A DNA stretch of 64,000 nt from Flavobacterium ammoniigenes (GTDB lineage: Bacteria > Bacteroidota > Bacteroidia > Flavobacteriales > Flavobacteriaceae). Under the pieces are notes generated by a model. It was not told the origin of the DNA, ran no database searches, and worked only from the letters and a program-made list of their open reading frames with translations. The stretch is from the NCBI RefSeq assembly GCF_020886055.1, contig NZ_AP025184.1:2199088-2263087 (forward strand). Direction: 5' to 3'. This document shows, piece by piece, positions 18,427-29,861 of the stretch (within the stretch, counting starts at the first letter, position 1; each line of letters begins with the position of its first letter). Both the position numbers and the translations under genes were made by a program.

Positions 18427-18503
18427 TAGCCCTGATGGAAGCGGCATCCTTTACTGCCAGTTTTTGGCAGGAAAGATAGAGCAAACAGCAGGAATAAGCT
18501 CCT
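18427..18503 (+). repeat. 77-bp palindromic intergenic element, copy 2 (plus orientation)
   Basis: It fills almost the whole 95-base gap between folE and cysS. It opens TAGCCCTGATGG, continues AAGCGGCATCCTTT, has a central hairpin (CTGCCA at 18454-18459 with TGGCAG at 18465-18470), then AAAGATAGAGCAAACAGC and ends AAGCTCCT. It has the same length and frame as the copy at 9082-9158, with a different hairpin. Confidence 0.8.
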
Positions 18504-18516
18504 AAAATAAAGAACA

Positions 18517-19995
18517 ATGCCATTATACAAAAGTCAACAACTGAAAATATACAATTCTCTTTCGGGAGAAAAAGAAGTCTTCACTCCTATTCACGAAGGG
18601 AATGTTGGGATGTATGTTTGCGGACCAACGGTGTATAGCAATGTGCATTTAGGAAACCTGAGAACCTTTATGTCGTTTGATGTGATTTTTAGGTATTTCC
18701 AACATTTAAATTACAAAGTGCGCTATGTTCGTAACATCACTGATGTAGGACATATCGTAGATGATGTGGATGAAGGCGAAGATAAAATTGCCAAAAAAGC
18801 ACGTTTAGAACAATTGGAACCGATGGAAGTAGTGCAACGCTACACGGTCGATTTCCACGAAATATTAGGGGCATTTAATTTTTTACCTCCAAGTATTGAA
18901 CCGACCGCTACGGGACATATTATTGAACAAATCGAAATCATCAAGAAAATAATCGAAACTGGAATTGGTTATGAAGCCAATGGATCGGTGTATTTTGATG
19001 TAGTAAAATTTAACGAAACCAACCATTACGGACGTTTGAGCGGCAGAAATATTGAAGATATGCTTGCCAATACTCGTGATTTAGATGGTCAATCTGATAA
19101 AAGAAATCCGCAGGATTTTGCCTTGTGGAAAAAAGCCGAACCGCAACACATTATGCGTTGGCCTTCGCCTTGGAGCGATGGATTTCCGGGTTGGCACTTG
19201 GAATGTACCGCAATGAGCACCAAATATTTGGGTAACCACTTTGATATTCACGGTGGCGGAATGGATTTGAAATTTCCGCATCACGAATGTGAGATTGCGC
19301 AAAACGAAGCTTGTACAGGACAAACTCCTGTGAATTATTGGCTCCATGCTAATATGCTTACGTTGAATGGTAAAAAAATGGCGAAATCAACGGGGAATAA
19401 TATTTTACCTGGAGAAATCTTGTCGGGAGAAAATACGATTTTAAGCAAGGCATTTTCAGCTTCTGTAACCCGTTTCTTTATGTTGCAAGCGCATTACAGA
19501 AGTATCTTAGATTTTTCTGACGATGCTATTGTGGCTGCCGAAAAAGGCTACAAACGTTTGATGGAAGCGATGAGTAGTTTGGAATCAATTCAGCCAGCAC
19601 CAAAAAGTTCATTGAATATAGCCGAATGGAAACAATTGTGCTATGACGCCATGAATGATGATTTCAACACGCCAATTTTAATTGCGCAGTTGTTTGAAGG
19701 TGTTCGTTTTGTGAATCTATTAAAAGAAGGCAAAGAAACCTTGACTACCGAAGATGCAACCACTTTTGCAACTGCAATGAATGCATTTGTATTTGATGTT
19801 TTAGGCTTAGAATCTGAGAATGCTAGCGAGGGAAATAACGATAAATTAGAAGGTACCGTAAACTTATTGATCGAAATGCGAAAACAAGCCAGAGAAAATA
19901 AAAACTTTGCTTTGTCAGACCAAATTAGAGATCAATTATTGGCATTAGGTATTCAATTAAAAGACGGGAAAGACGGAACAACTTTTAGTTTGTAA
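18517..19995 (+). CDS. cysS: Cysteinyl-tRNA synthetase
   Basis: A class I synthetase of 492 residues. The first zinc and HIGH regions are in [19 protein letters not shown] (about 28-46), zinc ligands recur in HLECTAMS and HHECEIAQ (about 228-265), and the KMSKS motif is KMAKSTGN near 287. The anticodon-binding helical domain forms the C-terminus, with [18 protein letters not shown] at the very end. It starts 13 bases after the repeat element and runs on to yidD and lgt with short gaps, so folE-cysS-yidD-lgt may be one transcription unit. Confidence 0.97.
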   Translation: MPLYKSQQLKIYNSLSGEKEVFTPIHEGNVGMYVCGPTVYSNVHLGNLRTFMSFDVIFRYFQHLNYKVRYVRNITDVGHIVDDVDEGEDKIAKKARLEQLEPMEVVQRYTVDFHEILGAFNFLPPSIEPTATGHIIEQIEIIKKIIETGIGYEANGSVYFDVVKFNETNHYGRLSGRNIEDMLANTRDLDGQSDKRNPQDFALWKKAEPQHIMRWPSPWSDGFPGWHLECTAMSTKYLGNHFDIHGGGMDLKFPHHECEIAQNEACTGQTPVNYWLHANMLTLNGKKMAKSTGNNILPGEILSGENTILSKAFSASVTRFFMLQAHYRSILDFSDDAIVAAEKGYKRLMEAMSSLESIQPAPKSSLNIAEWKQLCYDAMNDDFNTPILIAQLFEGVRFVNLLKEGKETLTTEDATTFATAMNAFVFDVLGLESENASEGNNDKLEGTVNLLIEMRKQARENKNFALSDQIRDQLLALGIQLKDGKDGTTFSL

Positions 19996-20035
19996 TACTA
20001 TTGTTAGTTGAGCGACTCATCCAAAAAATACAACT

Positions 20036-20284
20036 ATGGTATCTAAGATTCTCATTTTTCCTTTTTTGATGTTGGTTCGCTTTTACCAACTAGCTATATC
20101 CCCATTTACACCTGCCGCATGCCGTTTTGAACCAACTTGTTCTTCCTATATGCTTGAAGCCTTACAAACTCATGGATTAATTTATGGATTATTTCTAGGT
20201 ACAAAACGGATTTTGAGTTGCCATCCTTGGGGAAAAAGTGGCTACGATCCTGTTCCTGCTAAAAAATGCCAACACAAACTCTAA
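20036..20284 (+). CDS. yidD: Membrane protein insertion efficiency factor YidD
   Basis: An 82-residue protein of the YidD/UPF0161 family, which assists YidC-dependent membrane insertion. The amphipathic first helix ([20 protein letters not shown]) is followed by the conserved Cys-rich core [19 protein letters not shown] and [14 protein letters not shown]. Length and motifs match the family. It is usually beside rpmH-rnpA-yidC in proteobacteria; here it is with cysS and lgt. It is 40 bases after cysS and 42 before lgt. Confidence 0.93.
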   Translation: MVSKILIFPFLMLVRFYQLAISPFTPAACRFEPTCSSYMLEALQTHGLIYGLFLGTKRILSCHPWGKSGYDPVPAKKCQHKL

Positions 20285-20326
20285 TCTCTATTAAAACTTT
20301 ATTTTAACACTAAATAAATAAACAAA

Positions 20327-21250
20327 ATGACACCAACTTTATCTATCGTTTGGAATCCTTCAGAAGGAATTGATTTGGGTTTTTTCATGATTCGTTATTA
20401 CAGTTTAATGTTTGTAATTGCCTTCGGATTAGGCTGGTACATCATGAAGCATATTTTCGTTCGCGAAGGCGAAACAATTGAAAAACTAGATTCGTTGTTT
20501 ATTTGGACGGTGGTAGCTACTTTGGCTGGCGCGCGTTTAGGGCACGTTTTCTTTTACGATTGGGAGTACTTTAGAAACAACCTCCTAGAAATCTTTTTAC
20601 CGGTTCGATTTGAACCTAGTTTCCATTTTACTGGTTTTACTGGTCTAGCTAGTCATGGGGCAGCTATCTCAATCATTGTAGCCATGTATTTTTACAGTAA
20701 GAAAATTTTACAAAAACCACAGTTATGGATATTGGATCGCATTGTGATTCCAGTAGCAAGTGGTGCTATATTTGTTCGAATTGGGAACTTTTTTAATTCA
20801 GAGATTATTGGACAAGAAACCTCTTCTTCTTTTGGGATTCAATTCATTAGAGATTATTTTAGCCCAAGAGATGCGGTCAATGCTACTCAAATTGCAGATC
20901 CAAAAGAGGCGTATGCAGCGATTGCAACCGACCCAAAATTTGCCACACTCTTAGAACAAGTTCCTGCTAAACATCCAACCCAATTATACGAAGCCTTTTG
21001 CTATATTTTTGTTTTTGCGATTCTATTTTTCTTGTATTGGAAAACGGAAGCTAGAAAAAAATCAGGTTATTTATTTGGCTTGTTTTTAGTCTTATTATTC
21101 TCTGTTCGAATTGTAGTAGAATCAGTTAAAGAAAGTCAAGGCGGATTTGAGAGTGCCTTAGGATTACTATCTACAGGACAATGGTTGAGTATTCCATTTA
21201 TTGTGACAGGTCTTTATTTTGTATTTACTGCGAAACAGATAAAAGAATAG
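20327..21250 (+). CDS. lgt: Prolipoprotein diacylglyceryl transferase
   Basis: Lgt attaches diacylglycerol to the lipobox Cys of prolipoproteins. The 307-residue protein has about seven membrane helices. Signature sequences are GARLGHVFFYDW near 63-74, FTGLASHGAAISI near 106 (family SHG motif), VRIGNFFNSEIIG near 148 (family GRIGNF) and HPTQLYEAF near 216. Flavobacterial members carry an extra insertion (here about 172-210), which may explain the length over the 291-residue E. coli enzyme. It ends the folE-cysS-yidD-lgt cluster. Confidence 0.95.
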   Translation: MTPTLSIVWNPSEGIDLGFFMIRYYSLMFVIAFGLGWYIMKHIFVREGETIEKLDSLFIWTVVATLAGARLGHVFFYDWEYFRNNLLEIFLPVRFEPSFHFTGFTGLASHGAAISIIVAMYFYSKKILQKPQLWILDRIVIPVASGAIFVRIGNFFNSEIIGQETSSSFGIQFIRDYFSPRDAVNATQIADPKEAYAAIATDPKFATLLEQVPAKHPTQLYEAFCYIFVFAILFFLYWKTEARKKSGYLFGLFLVLLFSVRIVVESVKESQGGFESALGLLSTGQWLSIPFIVTGLYFVFTAKQIKE

Positions 21251-21277
21251 CATTTAAAAAACCTTGGTGTATAAATA

Positions 21278-21310
21278 AAAAAAGGCTGTCCTAATTGGAC
21301 AGCTTTTTTT
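21278..21310. terminator. Bidirectional terminator between lgt and the S9 peptidase gene
   Basis: GCTGTCC (21285-21291) pairs with GGACAGC (21297-21303) around TAATT, flanked by an A-tract and a T-tract, in a convergent intergenic space. Confidence 0.88.
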
Positions 21311-21327
21311 ATTTTATATAGCAACTA

Positions 21328-23436
21328 TTATTGAATAGGTACTGTTTTAACTCCCATATTATACAAGGTGAAGGCTTGTAGATCAGCTGCTTCTTCAATG
21401 GTTTTTGAAACGGGTTTACCGGCGCCATGACCTGCATTGGTCTCTATTCGGATTAAGACTGGATTAGATCCGGCTTGTTTGGCTTGCAACTCAGCCGCAA
21501 ACTTAAAACTATGCGCAGGTACTACTCTATCGTCATGATCACCAGTTGTAACTAAGGTTGCTGGATATTTTACACCCGCTTTCACATTATGTACTGGCGA
21601 ATAGGACTTAATATAATCGAACATCGCTTTAGAATCTTCGGCTGTCCCATAATCATACGCCCAACCTGCACCAGCAGTAAAGGTATGGTAACGCAACATG
21701 TCCATCACACCCACAGCTGGCAACGCTACTTTCATTAAGTCTGGTCGTTGTGTCATTGTGGCTCCAACTAATAAACCGCCGTTAGAACCGCCTTTTATGG
21801 CTAAGAAATTAGACGAGGTATATTTTTGTGCGATTAGGTATTCGGCAGCGGCAATAAAATCATCAAAAACATTTTGCTTTTGCATTTTGGTTCCTGCATC
21901 GTGCCATTTTTTTCCATACTCTCCTCCACCTCTTAAATTAGCAACCGCATAGATTCCACCCATTTCTAACCAAACCGCATTAGCAATACTAAAAGAAGGA
22001 GTTAAACTCACATTAAAACCGCCATAAGCATACAAAATAGTTGGATTCTTGCCATTTAAAGGAGTCCCTTTTTTATAGGTAATAATCATGGGCACCTTAG
22101 TACCGTCTTTAGAAGTATAAAAAACTTGTTTAGAAGTATAATCTCCGCTTACAAAATCCACTTTAGGTTGTACATAAAGAGACGATTTTCCATCAACAGG
22201 AGAAAATTGATAGGTAGAGCTTGGCGTTACATAATTGGTAAACGAAAAATACAATGAAGTATCTTCATTCTTTCCGCTAAAACCTGTAGCCGTTCCCAAT
22301 CCTGGTAATTCAATTTCACGTACTAATTGACCATTGTAATCAAATTGTTTTACTAAGGAAACGGCATCTTTCATATAATTAGCAAAGATAAATCCAGCAC
22401 CCGTTGAAGGTGACAAAACCTGATCCGTTTCGGCGATGCAGTCTTTCCAATTGTCGGCAGTTGGATTGGAAACATCAACAGTAACTATTCGCTTATTTGG
22501 AGCTTTATAATTCGTCACTATGAACAACTTGGTACCTTGGTTGTCCAAAACATCCACATCGTATTCAAAACCGGCGTGAATTAGTTGGATTGGAGCATTG
22601 GGTTTGGTTAAGTCTTGCAAATACAATTCATTTCCTGAAGTTGAATTCGCTGCAGAAATAAACAAATAATGATTGTCATCCGAAACACTTCCTCCAACAT
22701 AACGTCGTTTTTCTTTATCGCCAAAAACCAAGACATCTTCCGATTGACTGGTACCCAATTTATGAAAATACAATTTGTGCTGGTCGGTCTTAGCCGATAA
22801 TTCGCTTCCTTTTGGTTTATCATAACTAGAATAATAAACACCTTCATTGGCTTTCCAGGACAACCCACTGAACTTGACATCGATCAGATTATCTCCAATA
22901 CTTCCTTTGGTTTCAGCATTAATAAAAATAACTTTTCTCCAATCGCTTCCCGCTTCGGAAATGGAATACGCACATAAAGATCCATCTTTAGAAAAACTAA
23001 CTGCATCTAAAGAAGTCGTGGCATCTTTTGAAAACGTATTGGGATCCAAGAACAATTCTTCTTTGCCTGAATTATCCTTTCGATACAAAACCGATTGATT
23101 TTGCAATCCATTGTTTTTATAGTAATAAGTATATTTCCCTTCTTTGAATGGAGCAGATACTTTCTCATAATTCCATAATTTTTCCATGCGCTCTTTGATC
23201 GCATTTCGAAATGGAATGGCAGACAAATAACCAAATGTTAGTTGATTTTGAGCTTTTACCCAATCAGCCGTTTCAGTTGACCTATCGTCTTCTAACCATC
23301 GGTAAGGATCCGGAATTTTAGTTTCAAAATAGGAATCGACTTTATCTGTTTTCTTAGTTTGTGGGTATTTAATCTGAGCCTGACTCACGGATACAATTGT
23401 GGAAGATACCAACATAGATAGGATTACTTTTTTCAT
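21328..23436 (-). CDS. Prolyl oligopeptidase family serine peptidase (S9A)
   Basis: An exported 702-residue peptidase. The start is the ATG at 23436, whose product has a clear signal peptide ([21 protein letters not shown]); the open frame extends 24 codons further but without family support. An N-terminal seven-bladed propeller covers about 50-420 and includes [11 protein letters not shown] near 45. The C-terminal hydrolase has the nucleophile in [12 protein letters not shown] (about 550), the acid in [13 protein letters not shown] (about 635) and the His in NAGHGAGKP (about 670). It probably cuts Pro-containing peptides in the periplasm. It is preceded by the secDF terminator and so has its own promoter. 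Confidence 0.94.
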   Translation of the reverse strand: MKKVILSMLVSSTIVSVSQAQIKYPQTKKTDKVDSYFETKIPDPYRWLEDDRSTETADWVKAQNQLTFGYLSAIPFRNAIKERMEKLWNYEKVSAPFKEGKYTYYYKNNGLQNQSVLYRKDNSGKEELFLDPNTFSKDATTSLDAVSFSKDGSLCAYSISEAGSDWRKVIFINAETKGSIGDNLIDVKFSGLSWKANEGVYYSSYDKPKGSELSAKTDQHKLYFHKLGTSQSEDVLVFGDKEKRRYVGGSVSDDNHYLFISAANSTSGNELYLQDLTKPNAPIQLIHAGFEYDVDVLDNQGTKLFIVTNYKAPNKRIVTVDVSNPTADNWKDCIAETDQVLSPSTGAGFIFANYMKDAVSLVKQFDYNGQLVREIELPGLGTATGFSGKNEDTSLYFSFTNYVTPSSTYQFSPVDGKSSLYVQPKVDFVSGDYTSKQVFYTSKDGTKVPMIITYKKGTPLNGKNPTILYAYGGFNVSLTPSFSIANAVWLEMGGIYAVANLRGGGEYGKKWHDAGTKMQKQNVFDDFIAAAEYLIAQKYTSSNFLAIKGGSNGGLLVGATMTQRPDLMKVALPAVGVMDMLRYHTFTAGAGWAYDYGTAEDSKAMFDYIKSYSPVHNVKAGVKYPATLVTTGDHDDRVVPAHSFKFAAELQAKQAGSNPVLIRIETNAGHGAGKPVSKTIEEAADLQAFTLYNMGVKTVPIQ

Positions 23437-23493
23437 TGTTTTAGAATTATTTATATCAAAAATAAACAATTTAAGTAATGAAATACATCGAAT

Positions 23494-23525
23494 AAAAAAA
23501 GGATTCAACTTTCGCTGAATCCTTT
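23494..23525 (-). terminator. Rho-independent terminator of secDF
   Basis: AAAGGATTCA (23498-23507) pairs with TGAATCCTTT (23516-23525) around eight bases, and the minus strand continues in T residues. Confidence 0.88.
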
Positions 23526-23547
23526 AAAAAATATAGTCTTATGAAAA

Positions 23548-26520
23548 TTAAGCCTCTTTGTGCTCTTTTTCAATTTGATTTTTATCTGATCTTGAGATTG
23601 TATCTACCAATACTGGTGTTGCAATAAACAATGATGAATAAGTACCTACAACGATACCTACAAGCATAGCAAAAATAAATCCTCTGATTGATTCACCTCC
23701 AAAAATAAACATCGTTAACAATACAATAATCATCATTAAAGAAGTATTTAATGTTCTTGATAATGTTGTATTAATAGACGCATTTACAATCTCTTCAAAA
23801 GTACCTTTACGTTTACCCATTATGAACTCTCTAATTCTATCAAACACAATTACTGTATCGTTCATTGAGTATCCAATAACCGTTAAGATAGCTGCGATAA
23901 AGTGTTGGTCCATTTCCATGTGGAACGGCATGAATTTATAACATAATGAATAAATTCCCAATACAAATATTACGTCATGCGCTACTGCTGCAATCGCTCC
24001 TAATGAATACTGCCATTTACGGAAAGAGATCATTAAGTATAAGAAGATTACTGCCATCGCACCTAATACAGCCCAGTACGAGTTGGTTTTAATATCTTCA
24101 GAGATAGAAGCCCCCACTTTAGACGCTTGTAAAACTCCTACTTTTTTACCATCATACGAGTTAATGAATTGGTCGTAAGAAGTATTTGGATAATAACTTT
24201 GTAAACCTTTGTATAATTTTTCGTTAACTTCTTTATCTACATCAACACCTTCTTCAGTGATTTTGTATTTGGTCGTAATTTTTAATTGATCATCTGAACC
24301 GAAAATTTTAGCTTCAACAGTAGTTCCGAATTCTTTCGATAATTCTTCGGCTACTTTAGTTGCATCAATTGCTTTTTCAAATTTCACTTGGAATGTTCTT
24401 CCTCCAACAAAATCAACACCCTGATCCAAACCATTCACAAAGAATATCGAGATCAAACTTACCACTACAACTATTGAAGAAAAGATGTAAGTAATAGTTT
24501 TAATCTTAATAAAGTCAAAATGGAAATTGGTAAACCAATTTTTAGTAATCGCTGTTGAGAAAGTTAAATTACTATTGTTAGCAATATCTCTATCGATAAA
24601 AATTCTCGCAATAAAAATTGATGTAAACAATGAAGTTACAATACCAATCAATAAAGTTAAAGCAAAACCTTTAATCAATCCAGTTCCAAAAGTAAACAAG
24701 ATCGCTCCTGTTAAAATATGCGTTACGTTAGCATCGATAATAGAACGCATCGCACCTTTCCATCCGTAAGAAGCAATTACAGTTTCTGATAATGATTTGC
24801 CTTCGCGTAATTCTTCTTTTGCTCTTTCATAGATAATGATATTCGCATCTACCGCGGTACCTAATGTTAATACGATACCTGCAATACCTGGTAATGTCAA
24901 TACAAAACCAAAACTTGCCATAATTCCGAATAAGAATAGTAAGTTCAATAATAAAGCTAGATTAGCATACCAACCTGCTTTACCATAATAGAACACCATC
25001 CATAAACACACTAATAAGAATCCAACAATAGATGAAATAGTACCTGCATCAATTGCAGCTTGACCTAAAGAGGGTCCTACCACTTCTGATTGAATAATAT
25101 CGGCTGAAGCTGGCAATTTACCTGCTTTTAATACGTTAGCTAAATCTTTAGTTTCAGTAACATCAAAGTCACCTGAAATTTCTGATCTACCACCAGCAAT
25201 TGGTCCGCTAGAAACTCCTGGAGCAGAATACACTACATTATCCAAAACAATAGCGATATTGCTTTTTTGAGTATAGGCTTTACCTGTTAATTCTTCCCAA
25301 GCTTTAGCTCCTTTACCGTTCATTTGCATAGAAACGGCTGGTTTTCCTAATTGATCAAATGTATCACTTGCATCAGTTACAACACCACCACTCATCGCAG
25401 CTACATTGTCTCTGTTTCCTTTTAAAGCATACAATTCAACAGCATCAATTTCTTTTGATTTTGCATCTTTAATTTTAGTTGGTTTACCCCAAACAAATTT
25501 GGCATAACGTTGATCTCCTGCTAATAAAACACGGATATCAGCTCTTCTCAAATACTCGCCTACAACAGCAGTATCTTTAGGAGCAAATAAACCTAAAACT
25601 GGTCCGCCACCTTGTGCAATAATTTTATCTAATAATGGGTTATTTCCTTTTTTAGCAGCTGCAGTATCTTTAGTATCAGCTAATAAAGCACTTAAAGAAT
25701 CCTTAACCACTTTTTTAGGCGCTACAGTTTTGATTTCCGTTTTCTTTAAAGACTCATTGGCAGCCATTATGAAATTACCAATTTCTTCAATTTTATAGGT
25801 TTCCCAAAACTCTAACTGAGCGGTACTTTGCAATAATTTTTTAATTCTATCAACATCTTTAGCACCTGGAAGTTCAACAAGAATTCTTCCTGATTCTCCT
25901 AATTTTTGAATATTAGGTTGTGTTACACCAAATTTATCAATACGTTTTCTCAATACACCAAAAGCACTTTCTACAGACTCATCAACTTTTCTTTTGATTA
26001 CTTTTTGTACTTGCGCATCGGTCATTTGAAAATCGACACCACCTTCACCTTGTAAACTTCTGTTAGCAAAAATATCAGGCGAAGCTAATTTTACAGTTCC
26101 TTTGGAATTTGCCTCAAAAGCTTCAAAGAATGCATCAATATAGGTTTGATTCCCTTTTTGATTAGCAGTAGCATCAGCTAATGATTTATTGAAAACTGGG
26201 TTTTTAGAGTTGTTAGATAATCCTTTCAAGATATCTTTTACAGAAACTTGAAGAATTACATTGATTCCTCCTTCTAAGTCAAGACCTTTGTTGATTTGTT
26301 TGTCTTTTACTTCGTTAAAAGTAAAATCAGAAAAACCTAGGTTAAAGACTTTCTCTTTACCGATAGAATCTAAATATTTTAATTCTTTTTCAGGATCTCC
26401 TCCTGCAAAAGCTTTAGCATCACTTGCTACTTTATTAGCTACGAAAGTGAAAGAAAGTTGGTAAATACTTACCAATGCAAATAGAATTGCGAAAAATTTA
26501 ATGAGGCCTTTATTCTGCAT
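23548..26520 (-). CDS. secDF: Protein translocase subunit SecDF (SecD-SecF fusion)
   Basis: A 990-residue fusion of SecD and SecF, the proton-driven pump that pulls exported proteins through SecYEG. One helix opens the protein (about 7-27), then the SecD periplasmic domain with GLDLEGGINVILQV near 78-91 (the usual motif is GLDLRGG, here Arg is Glu). The SecD membrane block follows (about 495-660) with TAVDANIIIYERAKEEL. The SecF half opens with DQGVDFVGGRTFQVKF near 697 and ends with helices that include SMNDTVIVFDRIRE. The fusion is standard in Bacteroidota. The leader of about 118 bases has a clear promoter and two hairpins. Confidence 0.96.
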   Translation of the reverse strand: MQNKGLIKFFAILFALVSIYQLSFTFVANKVASDAKAFAGGDPEKELKYLDSIGKEKVFNLGFSDFTFNEVKDKQINKGLDLEGGINVILQVSVKDILKGLSNNSKNPVFNKSLADATANQKGNQTYIDAFFEAFEANSKGTVKLASPDIFANRSLQGEGGVDFQMTDAQVQKVIKRKVDESVESAFGVLRKRIDKFGVTQPNIQKLGESGRILVELPGAKDVDRIKKLLQSTAQLEFWETYKIEEIGNFIMAANESLKKTEIKTVAPKKVVKDSLSALLADTKDTAAAKKGNNPLLDKIIAQGGGPVLGLFAPKDTAVVGEYLRRADIRVLLAGDQRYAKFVWGKPTKIKDAKSKEIDAVELYALKGNRDNVAAMSGGVVTDASDTFDQLGKPAVSMQMNGKGAKAWEELTGKAYTQKSNIAIVLDNVVYSAPGVSSGPIAGGRSEISGDFDVTETKDLANVLKAGKLPASADIIQSEVVGPSLGQAAIDAGTISSIVGFLLVCLWMVFYYGKAGWYANLALLLNLLFLFGIMASFGFVLTLPGIAGIVLTLGTAVDANIIIYERAKEELREGKSLSETVIASYGWKGAMRSIIDANVTHILTGAILFTFGTGLIKGFALTLLIGIVTSLFTSIFIARIFIDRDIANNSNLTFSTAITKNWFTNFHFDFIKIKTITYIFSSIVVVVSLISIFFVNGLDQGVDFVGGRTFQVKFEKAIDATKVAEELSKEFGTTVEAKIFGSDDQLKITTKYKITEEGVDVDKEVNEKLYKGLQSYYPNTSYDQFINSYDGKKVGVLQASKVGASISEDIKTNSYWAVLGAMAVIFLYLMISFRKWQYSLGAIAAVAHDVIFVLGIYSLCYKFMPFHMEMDQHFIAAILTVIGYSMNDTVIVFDRIREFIMGKRKGTFEEIVNASINTTLSRTLNTSLMMIIVLLTMFIFGGESIRGFIFAMLVGIVVGTYSSLFIATPVLVDTISRSDKNQIEKEHKEA

Positions 26521-26565
26521 TATTACTAAAAATTAATTATTCTTATATTTTAATTGTACTTAAAC

Positions 26566-26614
26566 CGCTGTATAACAGCGATTAAAATCACTTACCAAGA
26601 CAAAATGAGTCTTG
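26566..26614 (-). promoter_or_regulatory. Two tandem hairpins in the secDF leader
   Basis: CGCTGT/ACAGCG (26566-26571 with 26575-26580, three-base loop) and CAAGAC/GTCTTG (26596-26601 with 26609-26614, seven-base loop) lie between the predicted transcription start near 26640 and the ATG at 26520. Neither is followed by a T-tract on the minus strand, so they are not ordinary terminators. Confidence 0.5.
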
Positions 26615-26643
26615 AAAAGCAATCCTTCATTTTTTAAACCGAG

Positions 26644-26675
26644 CAAATATATAATTTAAGGTTAAGATTAACCAA
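26644..26675 (-). promoter_or_regulatory. Promoter of secDF
   Basis: On the minus strand TTG (26675-26673), a 21-base spacer and TATATTTG (26651-26644) form a complete Bacteroidota promoter. Confidence 0.75.
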
Positions 26676-26696
26676 TTTATTTGTCAATTAATCTCA

Positions 26697-26725
26697 AAAA
26701 AAAGACTGCAAAAAAGCAGTCTTTT
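26697..26725 (-). terminator. Rho-independent terminator of mdh
   Basis: AAAAGACTGC (26700-26709) pairs with GCAGTCTTTT (26716-26725) around six A residues; the minus strand continues in T. It stands between mdh and the secDF promoter. Confidence 0.88.
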
Positions 26726-26742
26726 CAATTTAGATTTAAAAA

Positions 26743-27678
26743 TTATACTAAAACTGATTTCAAATCAGCATTCATATTTCTAACTGCATCAGCACTTTTA
26801 GCAAATAATGCTTTTTCTGCGTCATTTAATGTGATATCAACGATTTGTTCTACTCCGTTTTTACCAATAATACAAGGAACACCAATACAAATATCATTTT
26901 GCCCGTATTCGCCTTCTAGGAAAACAGAACAAGCAATCATTTTCTTTTGGTCATTCAAAATACTATCCACTAAATATGCTACTGAAGCACCTGGTGCATA
27001 CCAAGCTGAAGTTCCTAAAAGTCCAGTCAAAGTGGCTCCACCTACCATAGTTGATGCCGCTACTTTATCCAAAGCGTCTTGTGAAAGAAATTCAGAAACT
27101 GGAATACCATTATAAGAAGCCAATCGCGTTAATGGAATCATAGTCGTATCTCCGTGACCTCCTATTACCATTGCAGACACATCATTTGAAGGTTTGTCTA
27201 AAGCTTGAGACAAGTAATATCTGAAACGAGAGCTATCTAAAGCACCTCCCATTCCAATAATTCTGTTTTTTGGTAAACCTGTAGATTTTAATGCCAAATA
27301 GGTCATGGTATCCATAGGATTAGAAACAACTACTACAATTGTATTAGGTGAATGAGCCAACACATTTTCGGCAACTGTTTTCACAATACCTGCGTTAATA
27401 CCAATCAATTCTTCACGAGTCATTCCTGGTTTTCTTGGAATTCCAGAGGTAATAACTACCACATCGCTATTGGCTGTTTTAGAGTAATCATTGGTTACCC
27501 CAATTACTTTCGTATTAAAACCAGTATTAGTAGCACACTGCATAATATCCATCGCTTTACCTTCGGCAAAACCTTCTTTAATATCCAATAAAACTACTTC
27601 GCTTGCAATTCCTCTATACGAAATCACATCAGCACAGGTTGCTCCCACATTTCCTGCTCCTACAATTGTAACTTTCAT
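26743..27678 (-). CDS. mdh: Malate dehydrogenase (NAD-dependent, LDH-like type)
   Basis: The TCA-cycle enzyme interconverting malate and oxaloacetate. The 311 residues place it with the short LDH-like malate dehydrogenases. The dinucleotide site is IVGAGNVGATCAD (about 4-16) with the adenine-ribose acid at the end of the second strand (VVLLDI). VSNPMDTMTYLA near 118 and the catalytic-pair segment VIGGHGDTTMIPL near 172-184 (active-site His) are clear, with substrate Arg residues in GIPRKPGMTREE near 80. It follows gyrB on the same strand after 54 bases and ends at a terminator. Confidence 0.96.
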   Translation of the reverse strand: MKVTIVGAGNVGATCADVISYRGIASEVVLLDIKEGFAEGKAMDIMQCATNTGFNTKVIGVTNDYSKTANSDVVVITSGIPRKPGMTREELIGINAGIVKTVAENVLAHSPNTIVVVVSNPMDTMTYLALKSTGLPKNRIIGMGGALDSSRFRYYLSQALDKPSNDVSAMVIGGHGDTTMIPLTRLASYNGIPVSEFLSQDALDKVAASTMVGGATLTGLLGTSAWYAPGASVAYLVDSILNDQKKMIACSVFLEGEYGQNDICIGVPCIIGKNGVEQIVDITLNDAEKALFAKSADAVRNMNADLKSVLV

Positions 27679-27732
27679 GTTGTTATATTTTAAAAATTAT
27701 TTTATTTTCTAAAATCCGATTGAAGCTCTAGG

Positions 27733-29685
<1,953 letters not shown>

Positions 29686-29710
29686 CTAAAATGTAAAATT
29701 GTATAACAAG

Positions 29711-29718
29711 CAAATATA
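29711..29718 (-). promoter_or_regulatory. -7 promoter box for gyrB
   Basis: The minus strand reads TATATTTG (TAnnTTTG), 35 bases before the gyrB ATG; no good -33 TTG is seen. Confidence 0.5.
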
Positions 29719-29794
29719 TAAAAACAGGGGTTATTGGAGAAAGAAATTCCGCTTTATAAATGTTAAGTTATCAACATTTGTTTATATTTTAAAC

Positions 29795-29824
29795 AAAAAA
29801 AAACGTTCTTCTTACGAAAAACGT
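29795..29824 (-). terminator. Rho-independent terminator of asnB
   Basis: ACGTTCTTC (29803-29811) pairs with GAAAAACGT (29816-29824) with one mismatch and a four-base loop; the minus strand continues in eight T residues. Confidence 0.8.
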
Positions 29825-29861
29825 CTTTTTACAAAAAATATTTGAACTAATCTAAAATTTC

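Noticed and set aside
23437..23508. Upstream extension of the S9 peptidase by 24 codons
   Set aside because: A signal peptide starts exactly at the ATG at 23436, so the extension would bury it.
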